Virus record (IMG/VR): IMGVR_UViG_3300005722_000006
Span: 1 to 28,133 of that record
Origin: a virus
Strand: one strand, 5' to 3'
Length of the DNA stretch: 28,133 bases
In this document: one piece after another, positions 7,346 to 15,405 of the stretch
Numbering within the stretch: position 1 is the first letter of the stretch
Layout of the letters: every line of letters begins with the position of its first letter
Program-made: the position numbers and the translations under genes
Notes under the pieces: generated by a model
Database searches by the model: none
The model's input: the letters and a program-made list of their open reading frames with translations, nothing else
Told to the model about the DNA's origin: nothing

Positions 7346-7609
7346 ATGAACTCAGCGACCCTCAACTGGAAAAAAGCACAGGAAACTATTCGCACTTATG
7401 AAAAGCGGAAAAAACGCCAAAATGAGTGGAAGGATAGCGAGATTTGGATTTTATGCAAATTACATTTTTTTTATGCGGATGAATTGACATACCGCCAAAT
7501 TGCCACGGAAGCAGCCAAGGTGATTGATAGATCACCAAACGCGATACGTACTAAGCTTGATAGATTAGTTAAGACTGAATCATCTACATGTGATCGCTTG
7601 TCTCACTAA
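7346..7609 (+). CDS. Small HTH (Myb/GcrA-like) protein, candidate late regulator
   Basis: An 87-residue basic protein. After a Lys/Arg-rich N-terminus, residues about 28-78 form three helices of Myb/SANT or GcrA type: DSEIWILCKLHFFYADE, then LTYRQIATEAAKVI, then the probable recognition helix DRSPNAIRTKLDRLV. It is preceded by a 30-base gap after the large terminase. Its last codons and stop lie inside the first copy of the 55-bp element (7597-7651). A DNA-binding protein encoded directly before the first putative late promoter could be the activator that recognises all three copies. That link is inference. Confidence 0.65.
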   Translation: MNSATLNWKKAQETIRTYEKRKKRQNEWKDSEIWILCKLHFFYADELTYRQIATEAAKVIDRSPNAIRTKLDRLVKTESSTCDRLSH

Positions 7610-7651
7610 ATTTTGCAGTGTTCCAGGTTGAATTGGCATACTTCAACTATG
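7597..7651 (+). promoter_or_regulatory. 55-bp repeated element, copy 1 (putative late promoter)
   Basis: The first of three gapless 55-bp copies (others at 11254 and 15863), identical in all three at 39 positions. Conserved blocks are CTTGTCTCA (element positions 1-9), TAAATT (11-16), GTGTTCCAG (22-30), TTG (32-34), TACTT (43-47) and the ATG (53-55). CATACT at positions 41-46 could be a -10 box that would start a leaderless transcript at the ATG. This copy also has a GTTGAA/TTCAAC inverted repeat (7627-7632 and 7642-7647). The first 13 bases overlap the upstream gene's end. Confidence 0.7.
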
Positions 7652-8806
7652 ACAAGATTTTCACAAAAAGACCCACAGTGGAGGCATGTACGGATTGACC
7701 CAGCTTACAGTACGTCAACCATCGGCAAAATTGGCTGTGTGGTTTCTAGTTTTGGCATGATGGTGGGTATGCGTCCTGATGAGGTGTCAAAGCGCGCGCA
7801 TTTTGTTGCTCTTGGCGGACATCCGTCAAAAGTTCATTGGGTGTGGAATCAAGCTGATAGATTTGCTGGTGTACAATATGTCACCAGAATGTGGACAGGT
7901 AACTGGGGCAGAGTAGTTGAAGGGGTTTCTAGGGGTGAGGGAGTGTTGATTCAGACTAATTCAACACAGGCAGGGTGGAATCATTGGCTACTCGCCCGCT
8001 CGATTGATGGTGACAACGTAGTCTGTTCTGACCCTGACACCTTACCAGTCAGTGAGGTAAAAATACACAAAAATAAAATCACAGGCTCTGCCCACTATAC
8101 TACTAACTCAAGCCCTACTATGCCCACCAAACCCTTCCACATCAATAATGAATCACAGCTGAATGAATGGCTAACCAAGTGGGGACTAGCTAGGATGCAG
8201 GAGATTAATAACTTACCAAAAGATGGATATGGATATACTATATCTGATCTCTATACCAGAATTGACACCTTGCGCGCGTCTATAATACAAGACGAAAAAG
8301 GGGATAAAGCAATTTCTGACAGGTTGGAACAGTATATCAATGACAATCAGCAACTGCGTACAGATAATCGTGAACTAGAATCGCAGCTTTCCGTATTAGA
8401 AAAACAGCTTGTTGAAGCTGCACAGGCAGCAAGTGTGGCAGCTAAAGAACTGAATATGCAATCACCAATTGATGCTCCGATTGCCGACCCAGAGGCTCAA
8501 ACTGCATTGAAAGAATGGGCTGCATCTAACTCTGAAAGAATTACCCAAAAACTAGATGAAAAAATAGACGAAGCCGTGGGCTTTGATGTTGATGTATCCA
8601 AGTCAAGTGGTTTTGGTGACGGAATTGGATGGATTGCACGCAAAATTATTGACCGTGCAACTTCCAGCCGTTTTGTTGGCTCTACCGTGGTGAGTAGTTG
8701 GATTGCAGCAGTTACCGAGGACGTAGCAGCCCAGATTGTAGCCGTGGGCTTGGTCTGGTGTATCTACATGATAACCGAAATTTTTACCAGATATCGTAAA
8801 AAATAA
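7649..8806 (+). CDS. C39-like cysteine peptidase lysin with C-terminal membrane anchor
   Basis: A 385-residue protein. Residues 1-150 are a papain/C39-like peptidase of the FSQKDPQW type found in phage lysins, with probable catalytic Cys30 (IGKIGCVVSS), His112 (WNHWLLARS) and Asp128 (VCSDPD). A helical, coiled-coil-rich middle (about 175-280) follows, and the protein ends with a transmembrane helix around 361-380 (IVAVGLVWCIYMI) and a basic tail RYRKK. The likely role is cleavage of peptide cross-links in the host wall, tethered to the membrane. The ATG at 7649 is chosen because it is the conserved end of the 55-bp element; a TTG at 7613 would place codons inside that element. A wall-degrading virion protein is an alternative. 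Confidence 0.72.
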   Translation: MTRFSQKDPQWRHVRIDPAYSTSTIGKIGCVVSSFGMMVGMRPDEVSKRAHFVALGGHPSKVHWVWNQADRFAGVQYVTRMWTGNWGRVVEGVSRGEGVLIQTNSTQAGWNHWLLARSIDGDNVVCSDPDTLPVSEVKIHKNKITGSAHYTTNSSPTMPTKPFHINNESQLNEWLTKWGLARMQEINNLPKDGYGYTISDLYTRIDTLRASIIQDEKGDKAISDRLEQYINDNQQLRTDNRELESQLSVLEKQLVEAAQAASVAAKELNMQSPIDAPIADPEAQTALKEWAASNSERITQKLDEKIDEAVGFDVDVSKSSGFGDGIGWIARKIIDRATSSRFVGSTVVSSWIAAVTEDVAAQIVAVGLVWCIYMITEIFTRYRKK

Positions 8807-8810
8807 CTGT

Positions 8811-9023
8811 ATGGACATCAACATCATCACAACCGCACTGATCAGCCTGGCAACAGGTGTAATTGGATATTTGATTCGTGATAATACGATGCTGCGTGAA
8901 AGTGTAAAGGCGTTGCGTGGCTTGGTTTTTATCCTTTCAGCTCGGATTTTGGATGATGACAAAGCAACGGATGAATCGAAAGACACCGCACGTAAGGCGG
9001 TTGAAGAATTGCAGAATATATGA
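8811..9023 (+). CDS. Holin-like small membrane protein
   Basis: A 70-residue protein with one N-terminal transmembrane helix (residues about 4-21, IITTALISLATGVIGYLI) and a charged helical C-terminus (LRESVKALRG, then DDDKATDESKDTARKAVEEL). It follows the membrane-anchored peptidase by 4 bases and overlaps the portal gene by 4 (ATGA). Position and topology fit a class III-like holin or spanin-like partner of the lysin. Small size and low complexity make the function tentative. Confidence 0.5.
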   Translation: MDINIITTALISLATGVIGYLIRDNTMLRESVKALRGLVFILSARILDDDKATDESKDTARKAVEELQNI

Positions 9024-11095
9024 ACTCATTACTTGATCAATTTTTGCGTGGAATCAATGACCTCTTCCGGGGTACGTTCCGTTCTGATGCGAATGTGCAG
9101 GAATTTACGCCGTACTCACGGCAGCGGTTGACGTGGGATAAGTATGATTTGATTGCTGATAGCAATGGGTATATAACCGAAGCTGTGATGCAATGGGGTG
9201 CCAATGTTGGTGATGCGGGTTGGAGGATTGAATCTTCATTTCCAACGAGATCTGACAGAAATAATAAAAAAATCAAAGAAAATATTGAGCAGATTTTAAC
9301 AGATTTGCAGTTTGACACTATGGTGGAGGAGATTACTAACATGATTGCAATTAAAGGCAGTACGTTTGTCGCTCTTAATTCTTTCGGGACTCCTAAGGTT
9401 TATGGTCCGGATCATTTTAATGTGCATGCCAATTCATCTGAAAAAGAGATTTTGTGGGTTCAAAAATTAGAAAAAGGAGTGCCTAGTCAAAAAAAGTTAA
9501 TACCTAATAAGGATGTATGGATCTTCAAAGATCCTGCGGGGGTACATCAGATGCTTCCTGCGCCGCGTATTGACCGAGCATACGAAAAAATTGTTGGTGA
9601 GCTACATATTTGGAAGGGTAACAATAACAAATGGGCAAATGGGCTGATTGATCCATTTTTGCTGATGCTTGAAGGCGGCGATGCGAAAGGTGCTGCGCTC
9701 AGTTACTGGGGTGGCAGCGCAAAAGGTGATAAAAAAAGTCGCTTAGAAAGGTTATTAGAACGTGTTAAGAGTTTATTTGTAGGGAGTAAACATGCTGGTG
9801 AACTGATTGCTTCACCTTTTATTAAGGACATCAAGCAAATTACTCGGACAGCGAAGGAAATGCTGGGTGAGGAATTTCTTAATAGGATTGAGAAAATTTA
9901 CGCAATAACGTGGAGCCTGAAACCTGAGGACTTAGTGGGTGGTGCTAAATATGACAATGCTACAGCATATAACCACCAACTGGGTGACAAGGTTGGTCGT
10001 AAAATTGAATCACAGGTTTCAGACTTTGTGAATAAATGGCTTTTAGTTAAATTTGGAGTCCAAACCAATAAATTTTTGAAATTTTCTTATAATAAGCCAC
10101 GCGATCCAAAGCAGGAAGCACGTCAGAAATTAATTTTAGATGCGTATGTGCAAAGTCACTCGCAATCCGTCCCACTTTTGACGCTTGACGAGACCCGTGA
10201 AGTGATCGGGTTTGGTCCGGCTCCAGATGAGTTGAAGAACCTCGCAACTGTGTCTACACAACCTGCTACTGAGCCGAATTCGGACACTGATGATGACTCA
10301 GATGATGAGCCTGACGGTAGCCAGCAAGTGCGAAATGCAGCGTTTTCGTCAAAAAAAACACCAACTGAGCGGGCGCTACGCTCAAGTGCATATAGCCGAA
10401 CAGAGACGGACGATGGAGGAAACAAAGTCAAGAAAGGATTTCTACCCCAATGGGAAAAAGCATTTACAAAGCAGCTAGAAAAGTTTGCACGTCACGCCAA
10501 AAAAGCTGATTCTCTGGATGACATTACCTTCGACGACTTCCCCAAAATTGAGACATTTTACTCGATGAATACCCTCAAGCGTGACCTGATGGGGTTTGCA
10601 AGAATTGGGTACGATGAATTTTTGAAAACCACAAAAAAGTCTCAGAATGCATCACGTTTGCCAGAGGTGCTTCGTAACCTGGTCAGTGAGCGTGCGGTGA
10701 ATTTGCTGCAAGGCGGTGATTTGTTTGATTCGGTGGATGTGCAGACATACAGTCAGGTTGAGACAATTCTGGATAACTCAGAAACGGTGCAGGAATTTGT
10801 AGATAACCTACTAGAAAAAATCCCAGGATTTGCTAAAAATCGTGCGGAGCTAGTAGCTGAGACTGAGGTTGGCAATGCAATTGAAGAGTCACGATTTGTG
10901 ATGTACGAGTCTGAAGGGTGGAAGTTCAAAAAATGGCTAACCGCACGTGATGAAATTGTACGCGATTCACACCAAGACAACGAACGTCAAGGCTGGATTC
11001 CGATTAATGAGCCATTTAGCAACGGCAACATGAAACCAGGTGAAGACGCTCGCTGTCGATGTACAGCTGTATATAGTCTGGAAGGTGAGGATTAA
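9020..11095 (+). CDS. Portal protein fused to MuF-like minor head protein
   Basis: A 691-residue protein. Residues about 1-420 match a siphovirus portal: an N-terminal region ending in YSRQRLTWDKYD, a core with GDAGWRIESSFPTRSD, and the DPFLLMLEGGDAKGAAL and LKPEDLVGGAKYDNA segments. After an acidic low-complexity linker (about 410-450), residues 460-691 form a Mu F / SPP1 gp7-type domain, with AELVAETEVGNAIEES and the family's C-terminal pattern RDSHQDNERQ, then GEDARCRCTAVY. Portal and MuF are normally two genes. The fusion ties one minor head protein to each portal subunit. It is the last gene of the transcription unit that starts at 7649. Confidence 0.85.
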   Translation: MNSLLDQFLRGINDLFRGTFRSDANVQEFTPYSRQRLTWDKYDLIADSNGYITEAVMQWGANVGDAGWRIESSFPTRSDRNNKKIKENIEQILTDLQFDTMVEEITNMIAIKGSTFVALNSFGTPKVYGPDHFNVHANSSEKEILWVQKLEKGVPSQKKLIPNKDVWIFKDPAGVHQMLPAPRIDRAYEKIVGELHIWKGNNNKWANGLIDPFLLMLEGGDAKGAALSYWGGSAKGDKKSRLERLLERVKSLFVGSKHAGELIASPFIKDIKQITRTAKEMLGEEFLNRIEKIYAITWSLKPEDLVGGAKYDNATAYNHQLGDKVGRKIESQVSDFVNKWLLVKFGVQTNKFLKFSYNKPRDPKQEARQKLILDAYVQSHSQSVPLLTLDETREVIGFGPAPDELKNLATVSTQPATEPNSDTDDDSDDEPDGSQQVRNAAFSSKKTPTERALRSSAYSRTETDDGGNKVKKGFLPQWEKAFTKQLEKFARHAKKADSLDDITFDDFPKIETFYSMNTLKRDLMGFARIGYDEFLKTTKKSQNASRLPEVLRNLVSERAVNLLQGGDLFDSVDVQTYSQVETILDNSETVQEFVDNLLEKIPGFAKNRAELVAETEVGNAIEESRFVMYESEGWKFKKWLTARDEIVRDSHQDNERQGWIPINEPFSNGNMKPGEDARCRCTAVYSLEGED

Positions 11096-11217
11096 CCAAT
11101 ATCAATTGGGATGATGGAGATTGTGGCACTGCTTTCGTCGTTGGTAATCGTGGTGATTGCAGCTGGTACTACCTCCTCTTTGTCTTGATATTCAGGCTCT
11201 GTTAGGTTGTGATTCAT
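11092..11217 (-). CDS. Possible small antisense gene between portal and protease
   Basis: A 41-codon minus-strand frame beginning MNHNLTEPEYQDKEEVV occupies the only real gap in the structural region. Its stop overlaps the portal stop codon. A TTGACA lies about 30 bases upstream on the minus strand, but the -10 is weak. The plus strand of the same DNA has a 25-codon hydrophobic frame (11111-11188, MMEIVALLSSLVIVVIAAG), so codon evidence cannot settle which, if either, is real. Unknown function. Treat as a candidate only. Confidence 0.25.
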   Translation of the reverse strand: MNHNLTEPEYQDKEEVVPAAITTITNDESSATISIIPIDIG

Positions 11218-11253
11218 GAGTAAAATCAATCAATTAAATCTATTTTTGTCAAT

Positions 11254-11308
11254 CTTGTCTCATTAAATTATGGGGTGTTCCAGGTTGGGATGGTTTACTT
11301 GGAATATG
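11254..11308 (+). promoter_or_regulatory. 55-bp repeated element, copy 2 (putative late promoter)
   Basis: The same length as copies 1 and 3, with CTTGTCTCA, TAAATT, GTGTTCCAG, GTTG and TACTT at identical spacing and ending on the ATG at 11306. It opens the protease-capsid-connector unit. Here the -10-like hexamer is TTTACT. The GTTGAA/TTCAAC hairpin of copy 1 is not kept, so the hairpin is not the conserved feature. Confidence 0.7.
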
Positions 11309-12373
11309 TTCAAACTGTTCAAAGCAACTGATGGTGGCAAGCCTGGACTGGCAGTCATGTTTGCTATGGGTAGTAATCAAGTCAAAGGGCTTGGTAATAT
11401 TGAAGTTACCAAAGAATTTTTTGCGGAGGATGGAGTGGTTACTGATCAGTCAAACGCAAAGGGTGTTCGCTGGAAAATGATTGGTTTTTCGGAGGAAAAA
11501 ATGCGAAACCAATTCTTTTTGCGGAATTGGCAAAACATGGCAGTCAGTGACAAGCGGGCAAAGTCTATTCTGGCAGATTTCAACCATAAGGGTGAAACAG
11601 GCGAGATGAAGTTCCTTACCAGTACATTCATGAGTAAAATGAAGCTCACCTTGAGTGAGGCTGGATTTCGCGAAATGGAGTGTGTGATTGAGTCCACTAA
11701 TGAGCAGGTTGTAGCTGAGTCCGAGAACATCACAGGGATTTCACTGGTACTTGAGCCTGATAACTGGAACGATTGGAAGTTTTTTGAGTGGGATGAGGAC
11801 GAGTATTTTATTTTTGCCAAAACCGCGAACATCCGCTCCTTCGCCCTGCTGCTTGGAATCACTCCAGGTTCTGGTGGCACAGGAATCATGGAGCAAGAGT
11901 ATTTCTCAACTATAAAGGGAAGCACAGCTGTCCCAAACCGGTCAGGAGACGACCCAAACTCTCAATCATTTAGCAATAATAACAATGAAACTGATATGAC
12001 TAAAGAAGAGATCACACAGATCGCAACTGAGGCAGCTGCTGCTGTATTTGCAGCCGAGCAAGCCAAAAACAAAATTCAGATCGAAATAGACAAATCTGAG
12101 TTCAAAGCTGGAACAGTCGTGGAATCAAATGGTAAGAAACTCACACTAATGGAAGTACCAGAAGGTTCTGATATGAGTGCCGAAGACCTAGCCGAAGCTG
12201 AAAAGCAAGCCCAGATGGCTGAAGACCAAGCGGCAGCGGCAGCCAAAAAATCTGCAGCAATGAGAAAAGCATTCGCGGATGCTGCGAATATTAATGATAA
12301 GAATGAACTACAGTCAGGCTCTGCTAAGATGAGTAAAGCCGAAAGTAGCCTCAAAGAAACTTTTAAATTTTAA
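11306..12373 (+). CDS. Prohead protease with C-terminal scaffold domain
   Basis: A 355-residue protein directly before the capsid gene. The first 200 residues fit an S78-like prohead protease: His94 in ADFNHKG and Ser146 in ENITGISLVLEP, a spacing close to the HK97-type His/Ser pair. The capsid-proximal part (from about 230) is an Ala/Glu/Lys-rich helical domain typical of scaffolds. An internal ATG (11996) begins a separable scaffold. The start at 11306 is the conserved end of the 55-bp element; an in-frame ATG at 11270 lies inside that element and is rejected. The family is assigned from position and motifs. Homology is not obvious by eye. Confidence 0.68.
   Translation: MFKLFKATDGGKPGLAVMFAMGSNQVKGLGNIEVTKEFFAEDGVVTDQSNAKGVRWKMIGFSEEKMRNQFFLRNWQNMAVSDKRAKSILADFNHKGETGEMKFLTSTFMSKMKLTLSEAGFREMECVIESTNEQVVAESENITGISLVLEPDNWNDWKFFEWDEDEYFIFAKTANIRSFALLLGITPGSGGTGIMEQEYFSTIKGSTAVPNRSGDDPNSQSFSNNNNETDMTKEEITQIATEAAAAVFAAEQAKNKIQIEIDKSEFKAGTVVESNGKKLTLMEVPEGSDMSAEDLAEAEKQAQMAEDQAAAAAKKSAAMRKAFADAANINDKNELQSGSAKMSKAESSLKETFKF
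11996..12373 (+). other. Possible nested scaffold start inside the protease gene
   Basis: An in-frame ATG (codon 231 of the protease gene) begins MTKEEITQIATEAAAAVF and gives a 125-residue helical, Ala-rich, charged polypeptide of scaffold character. It follows an Asn/Ser-rich linker. Lambda C/Nu3 shows this arrangement. With no Shine-Dalgarno in this phage, internal initiation cannot be judged from sequence; proteolytic release is equally possible. Confidence 0.3.
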
Positions 12374-12377
12374 TTTT

Positions 12378-13616
12378 ATGCCTCAAGTACAATTTAATAA
12401 GTTACAAACATTTCGAGAAATTTCTGCTTCTCGAAGACAAGGAATAAGTGAAGCTGTGGATATGCTAGGGTCTTTCCGCCACGGAAAAGGAATCCCTATT
12501 GGAGCTTTATTTTCAGCAATTGATACTGCGGCTGGAAAGTCCGAAACATGGTTGAAAGACATGGCGACTTCATTCTCAATGGAAAAATATGGATATGTCA
12601 AGCCAGAGGTGACTTCACAGTTTCGGCAATTCAGCGAAGTAGAGAAGGAAGCTCAAAAAACGATGTCCAAAACTTTCGCTGTTGATACTGACGCAGTCAT
12701 TGAGACTACTATTTTCCCAGTACTGGAAGGTCTTACACGACAGTCAAACATTCTGTCGATGTGCCAGGTGCAGTACGAACTTGACCACAAAGACTTGGCT
12801 GAATGGGATGTAGAAAAAGACGCAGAGAATCTTGCAAAAGGTGATAAAGGTACTTCAGCTGATGATGTGCTTCGCGACTCACTGACCTTGTCAAACAAGA
12901 CAAAAAAGGTGCAAGCATCCACATCTATCCACGAGAGAGACTTGATGGATCTTGACCCTGTTGAGGTTGGCATCTTCTTGGCTCGTATTCAATCGCGTAT
13001 CGAGTGGGAGTTGCAGTCAAACATTCTGTACTCAGATGGTAGTTCTAACCAATTCAGCCGGGGGCTTATCAACGCAGTTGGTGGCACTGATTCGGAGAAT
13101 CACATTGGATCTATACCTGTAACACTTTTGGATGTTGGGATTTCTGATGATGTTGATGCTCTTGATTATGTTGATGGTCAACTATCAAAAAGGTTGTCAG
13201 GTGAAGAGGAATCCAAGTATGCAATTTTAATGAATCGCAATTCTATCTCTCGAGTTCGCCGAGCATTCAACCCCACATCTGGTGATCGCTACTTTAGACC
13301 TGGTGACTCTCTGATGATCAATGGGAAGGCAATCGAAAACGTACAGCGTATGGATGATAATCAGTTCTTATTTATGCACAAAGGAAGTTACCAAGTCATC
13401 ATGGCAAAAGACACATCGTTTATTAACGACGATGGTGTTTTGGACATCAAAGGTGGTATTATTACTTATGTTGCTCGAATTTATGCTGATGGCGCCCCAC
13501 GGATGGCATTCAAACACACCAATGGTCGAACCTTATCAACTGGGAATGAGACACCAAACAATGGTGATCGAAACTACTTCCGACATGGGTCGTTCCTCAA
13601 CGCATATGCATCATAA
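12378..13616 (+). CDS. Major capsid protein (HK97 fold)
   Basis: A 412-residue protein located after the protease/scaffold and before the connectors. An N-terminal helical delta-like segment (1 to about 100) precedes a body with features of HK97-fold capsids: FPVLEGLTRQSNILSM and YELDHKDLAEWDVEKD at the domain entry, the DPVEVGIFLARIQSRIEWEL spine helix, the SKYAILMNRNSISRVRRAF P-domain helix, and the C-terminal FINDDGVLDIKGGIITYVAR and GAPRMAFKHT strands. It would form the icosahedral shell after cleavage by the upstream protease. It starts 5 bases after the protease stop. Confidence 0.85.
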   Translation: MPQVQFNKLQTFREISASRRQGISEAVDMLGSFRHGKGIPIGALFSAIDTAAGKSETWLKDMATSFSMEKYGYVKPEVTSQFRQFSEVEKEAQKTMSKTFAVDTDAVIETTIFPVLEGLTRQSNILSMCQVQYELDHKDLAEWDVEKDAENLAKGDKGTSADDVLRDSLTLSNKTKKVQASTSIHERDLMDLDPVEVGIFLARIQSRIEWELQSNILYSDGSSNQFSRGLINAVGGTDSENHIGSIPVTLLDVGISDDVDALDYVDGQLSKRLSGEEESKYAILMNRNSISRVRRAFNPTSGDRYFRPGDSLMINGKAIENVQRMDDNQFLFMHKGSYQVIMAKDTSFINDDGVLDIKGGIITYVARIYADGAPRMAFKHTNGRTLSTGNETPNNGDRNYFRHGSFLNAYAS

Positions 13617-13628
13617 TGACATAGCTTT

Positions 13629-13961
13629 ATGAATTACTTACACAAAAGAGGTCTGGCTAAAATTTCAGGGGTTGCTCGCAGCTGTGGGTTCTCTGTGGAA
13701 GTTGAGGGTGAAACAGTTTTACTGACTGCTTTAACCGCCAAACAGCAAGAGGATAGCCTCAAAGAAGCACTCAAAGAAGCTAGAGCTGCTGCTGAAAAAG
13801 CACGTGTAGCAGAGCTTGAGCAAAAACCAAATGCCGAAACGTCTGATCCAGAACTAACCCCTGATGAACAGGAATCTGCTGAACCTGCCAAAAAAGTCCA
13901 GGAAACTGAGAAAAAAGCAGATAAGCCAAAACCGCAACCCACCAACAAACCCAAAAAATAG
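13629..13961 (+). CDS. Small capsid-associated protein of unknown function
   Basis: A 110-residue protein immediately after the capsid gene. The first 45 residues look like a small folded domain (ISGVARSCGFSVEVEGETVL). The rest is a highly charged coiled-coil and disordered tail rich in Lys, Glu, Ala and Pro (AKKVQETEKKADKPKP and similar). The position between capsid and connector is often occupied by head decoration or assembly factors. No function can be given. Confidence 0.6.
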   Translation: MNYLHKRGLAKISGVARSCGFSVEVEGETVLLTALTAKQQEDSLKEALKEARAAAEKARVAELEQKPNAETSDPELTPDEQESAEPAKKVQETEKKADKPKPQPTNKPKK

Positions 13962-13967
13962 AAACTG

Positions 13968-14642
13968 ATGTCCGTACTTGATGCACCTACACTGCTGACT
14001 GACTTTGGATATTCATCTGAGGATACTCAGTTGGATAATTACCTTACTGACGCAATTGCGTTTGCTGAGGCGGTGATGTGCAGGCATGGTCTGATTTTCT
14101 ATGCGCCTGGAAATCCACCAACCGCTACAACCAAAAAATTTTCCACGAGTGATCCGCATGTGTGGGTTGGTTATGCTGAATTGATTTCATCCGTGGTCAA
14201 AAAAACCAAGTTCACCCCTGAATCTGAAACGCTGACTGATGGTAAGGATTATGAATCCAACATGTATGCACCAGGTGTGCCTGATGTTTCACTGATCACT
14301 TCACTGGATTTATATGAGCCATTGAAAAGCAACCAGTATCTGGAAGTCACTGGGGTTTTTGCGTTTGGCGATGAAAGCAAGTTTCCAGCCGACCTCAAAA
14401 TCGCGCTGAAATCTACGCTTCAACAATTCGCTGAATACTTTATAAGCAAAAAGAAAAAAGCTGCCAACGGTGGTCAAACAGCCTCACAAATCAAAGTGGG
14501 TAAAATTGACATCAAGAACGGTACGGCAAAGGACGATATTACGTCAATGTACAATGGAATAGACCCAGGCGACCTGCAGTCTATATTCAGCGTTAATCAT
14601 AAATTTAATCAGGTCTTGATGGAATATGTCCCTATTGTCTGA
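13968..14642 (+). CDS. Head-tail connector (gp6-like adaptor)
   Basis: A 224-residue protein. The N-terminus LTDFGYSSEDTQLDNYLTDAIAFAEAV is the helical pattern of head-tail adaptors (HK97 gp6 / SPP1 gp15 type), which stack under the portal ring. The position, third after the portal and second after the capsid, agrees. A beta-rich middle and a C-terminal helix (ALKSTLQQFAEYF) make it larger than typical 100-residue adaptors. It overlaps the next gene by 17 bases. Confidence 0.65.
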   Translation: MSVLDAPTLLTDFGYSSEDTQLDNYLTDAIAFAEAVMCRHGLIFYAPGNPPTATTKKFSTSDPHVWVGYAELISSVVKKTKFTPESETLTDGKDYESNMYAPGVPDVSLITSLDLYEPLKSNQYLEVTGVFAFGDESKFPADLKIALKSTLQQFAEYFISKKKKAANGGQTASQIKVGKIDIKNGTAKDDITSMYNGIDPGDLQSIFSVNHKFNQVLMEYVPIV

Positions 14643-14970
14643 TCAACTTGCCGATACTGGATTTGAAGTCCGAACTACTGACATGGTTCGGTCAAAGTCT
14701 GGTGGGAAAGTCAAGACCATGACCACAATCGGTGAAAACGTGGACATCCACATTCAACCTTTGGATGGTGATATTACGCTTGGTACAATTTCTGGCAAAT
14801 CTTACTTAATGATTATTGAACGGAGTGCCTTGACTACTGACCTACCTGATAGCGCTCAGATCGTGTTTGGCACGGATATTTATGACATTCTCTCACTCGA
14901 AGAATACCCCACAGTGCAGATGCTGCCTCGTCACTATCAACTGGTGACTATGAAGGTTTTGAAGAATTAG
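14626..14970 (+). CDS. Head closure / head-tail joining protein
   Basis: A 114-residue beta-rich protein (GENVDIHIQPLDGD, then IMIIERSA-like strands and DIYDILSLEEYPTVQML) in the position of the head-closure protein (SPP1 gp16-like). It would plug the connector and dock the tail. The assignment rests on size, fold type and gene order. It overlaps the adaptor gene and is followed 9 bases later by the gp10-like gene. Confidence 0.55.
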   Translation: MSLLSDQLADTGFEVRTTDMVRSKSGGKVKTMTTIGENVDIHIQPLDGDITLGTISGKSYLMIIERSALTTDLPDSAQIVFGTDIYDILSLEEYPTVQMLPRHYQLVTMKVLKN

Positions 14971-14979
14971 AATTTTTTT

Positions 14980-15405
14980 ATGCTCTCAATAAAGACATCA
15001 GGATTTGATAAATTGCGTGTGAAATTAAGCAAAAAACCTACAGACCCTCTACGGAATGCTGTATTTGAAATTGCAGCTCTGGTGGAGAAAAAAGCAAAAT
15101 TGAATATCAATCAGAGAATATATGGTCAACCGCCATCTCCGCGATATACTAGATCAGGTGCAGCACAAAAGGGCTTTTTGAATCGCCAACTAGACACACA
15201 AGGTCTGCGTCGTGAAGTGATGAGTGATGCTCGTCTGAGTTATAATCCAAATAACAAACGGAATACCAACTACACTCCTTTTCTGAATCAGAATAAAAGA
15301 ATCAAACGTTTCAACACTGGATTCTGGGATGATGCCGTTGATGATGGACGCACAGCATCAGGCGGAATAATTCAAAAACATACGAAAAAGCACTATGGCA
15401 AGTAA
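14980..15405 (+). CDS. HK97 gp10-like head-tail protein
   Basis: A 141-residue basic protein. It begins with SIKTSGFDKLRVKLSKKP followed by a helix LRNAVFEIAALVEKKAKLNI, the usual opening of the gp10 family of head-tail or tail-completion proteins, and then a Gly/Pro/Ser loop (GQPPSPRYTRSG). The C-terminal part is Asn/Arg/Lys rich. Gene order (closure, gp10, tail terminator) matches many siphoviruses. It overlaps the next gene by 11 bases. Confidence 0.65.
   Translation: MLSIKTSGFDKLRVKLSKKPTDPLRNAVFEIAALVEKKAKLNINQRIYGQPPSPRYTRSGAAQKGFLNRQLDTQGLRREVMSDARLSYNPNNKRNTNYTPFLNQNKRIKRFNTGFWDDAVDDGRTASGGIIQKHTKKHYGK

Noticed and set aside
7627-7647. GTTGAA/TTCAAC hairpin as the essential feature of the 55-bp element.
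   Set aside because: It is partial in copy 3 and lost in copy 2, while linear sequence blocks are kept.
7613-7648. Upstream TTG start for the lysin and the equivalent ATG at 11270 for the protease.
   Set aside because: Both lie inside the 55-bp element, which is closed by TGA in the same frame in its third copy; the ATG at the element's end is the better start.
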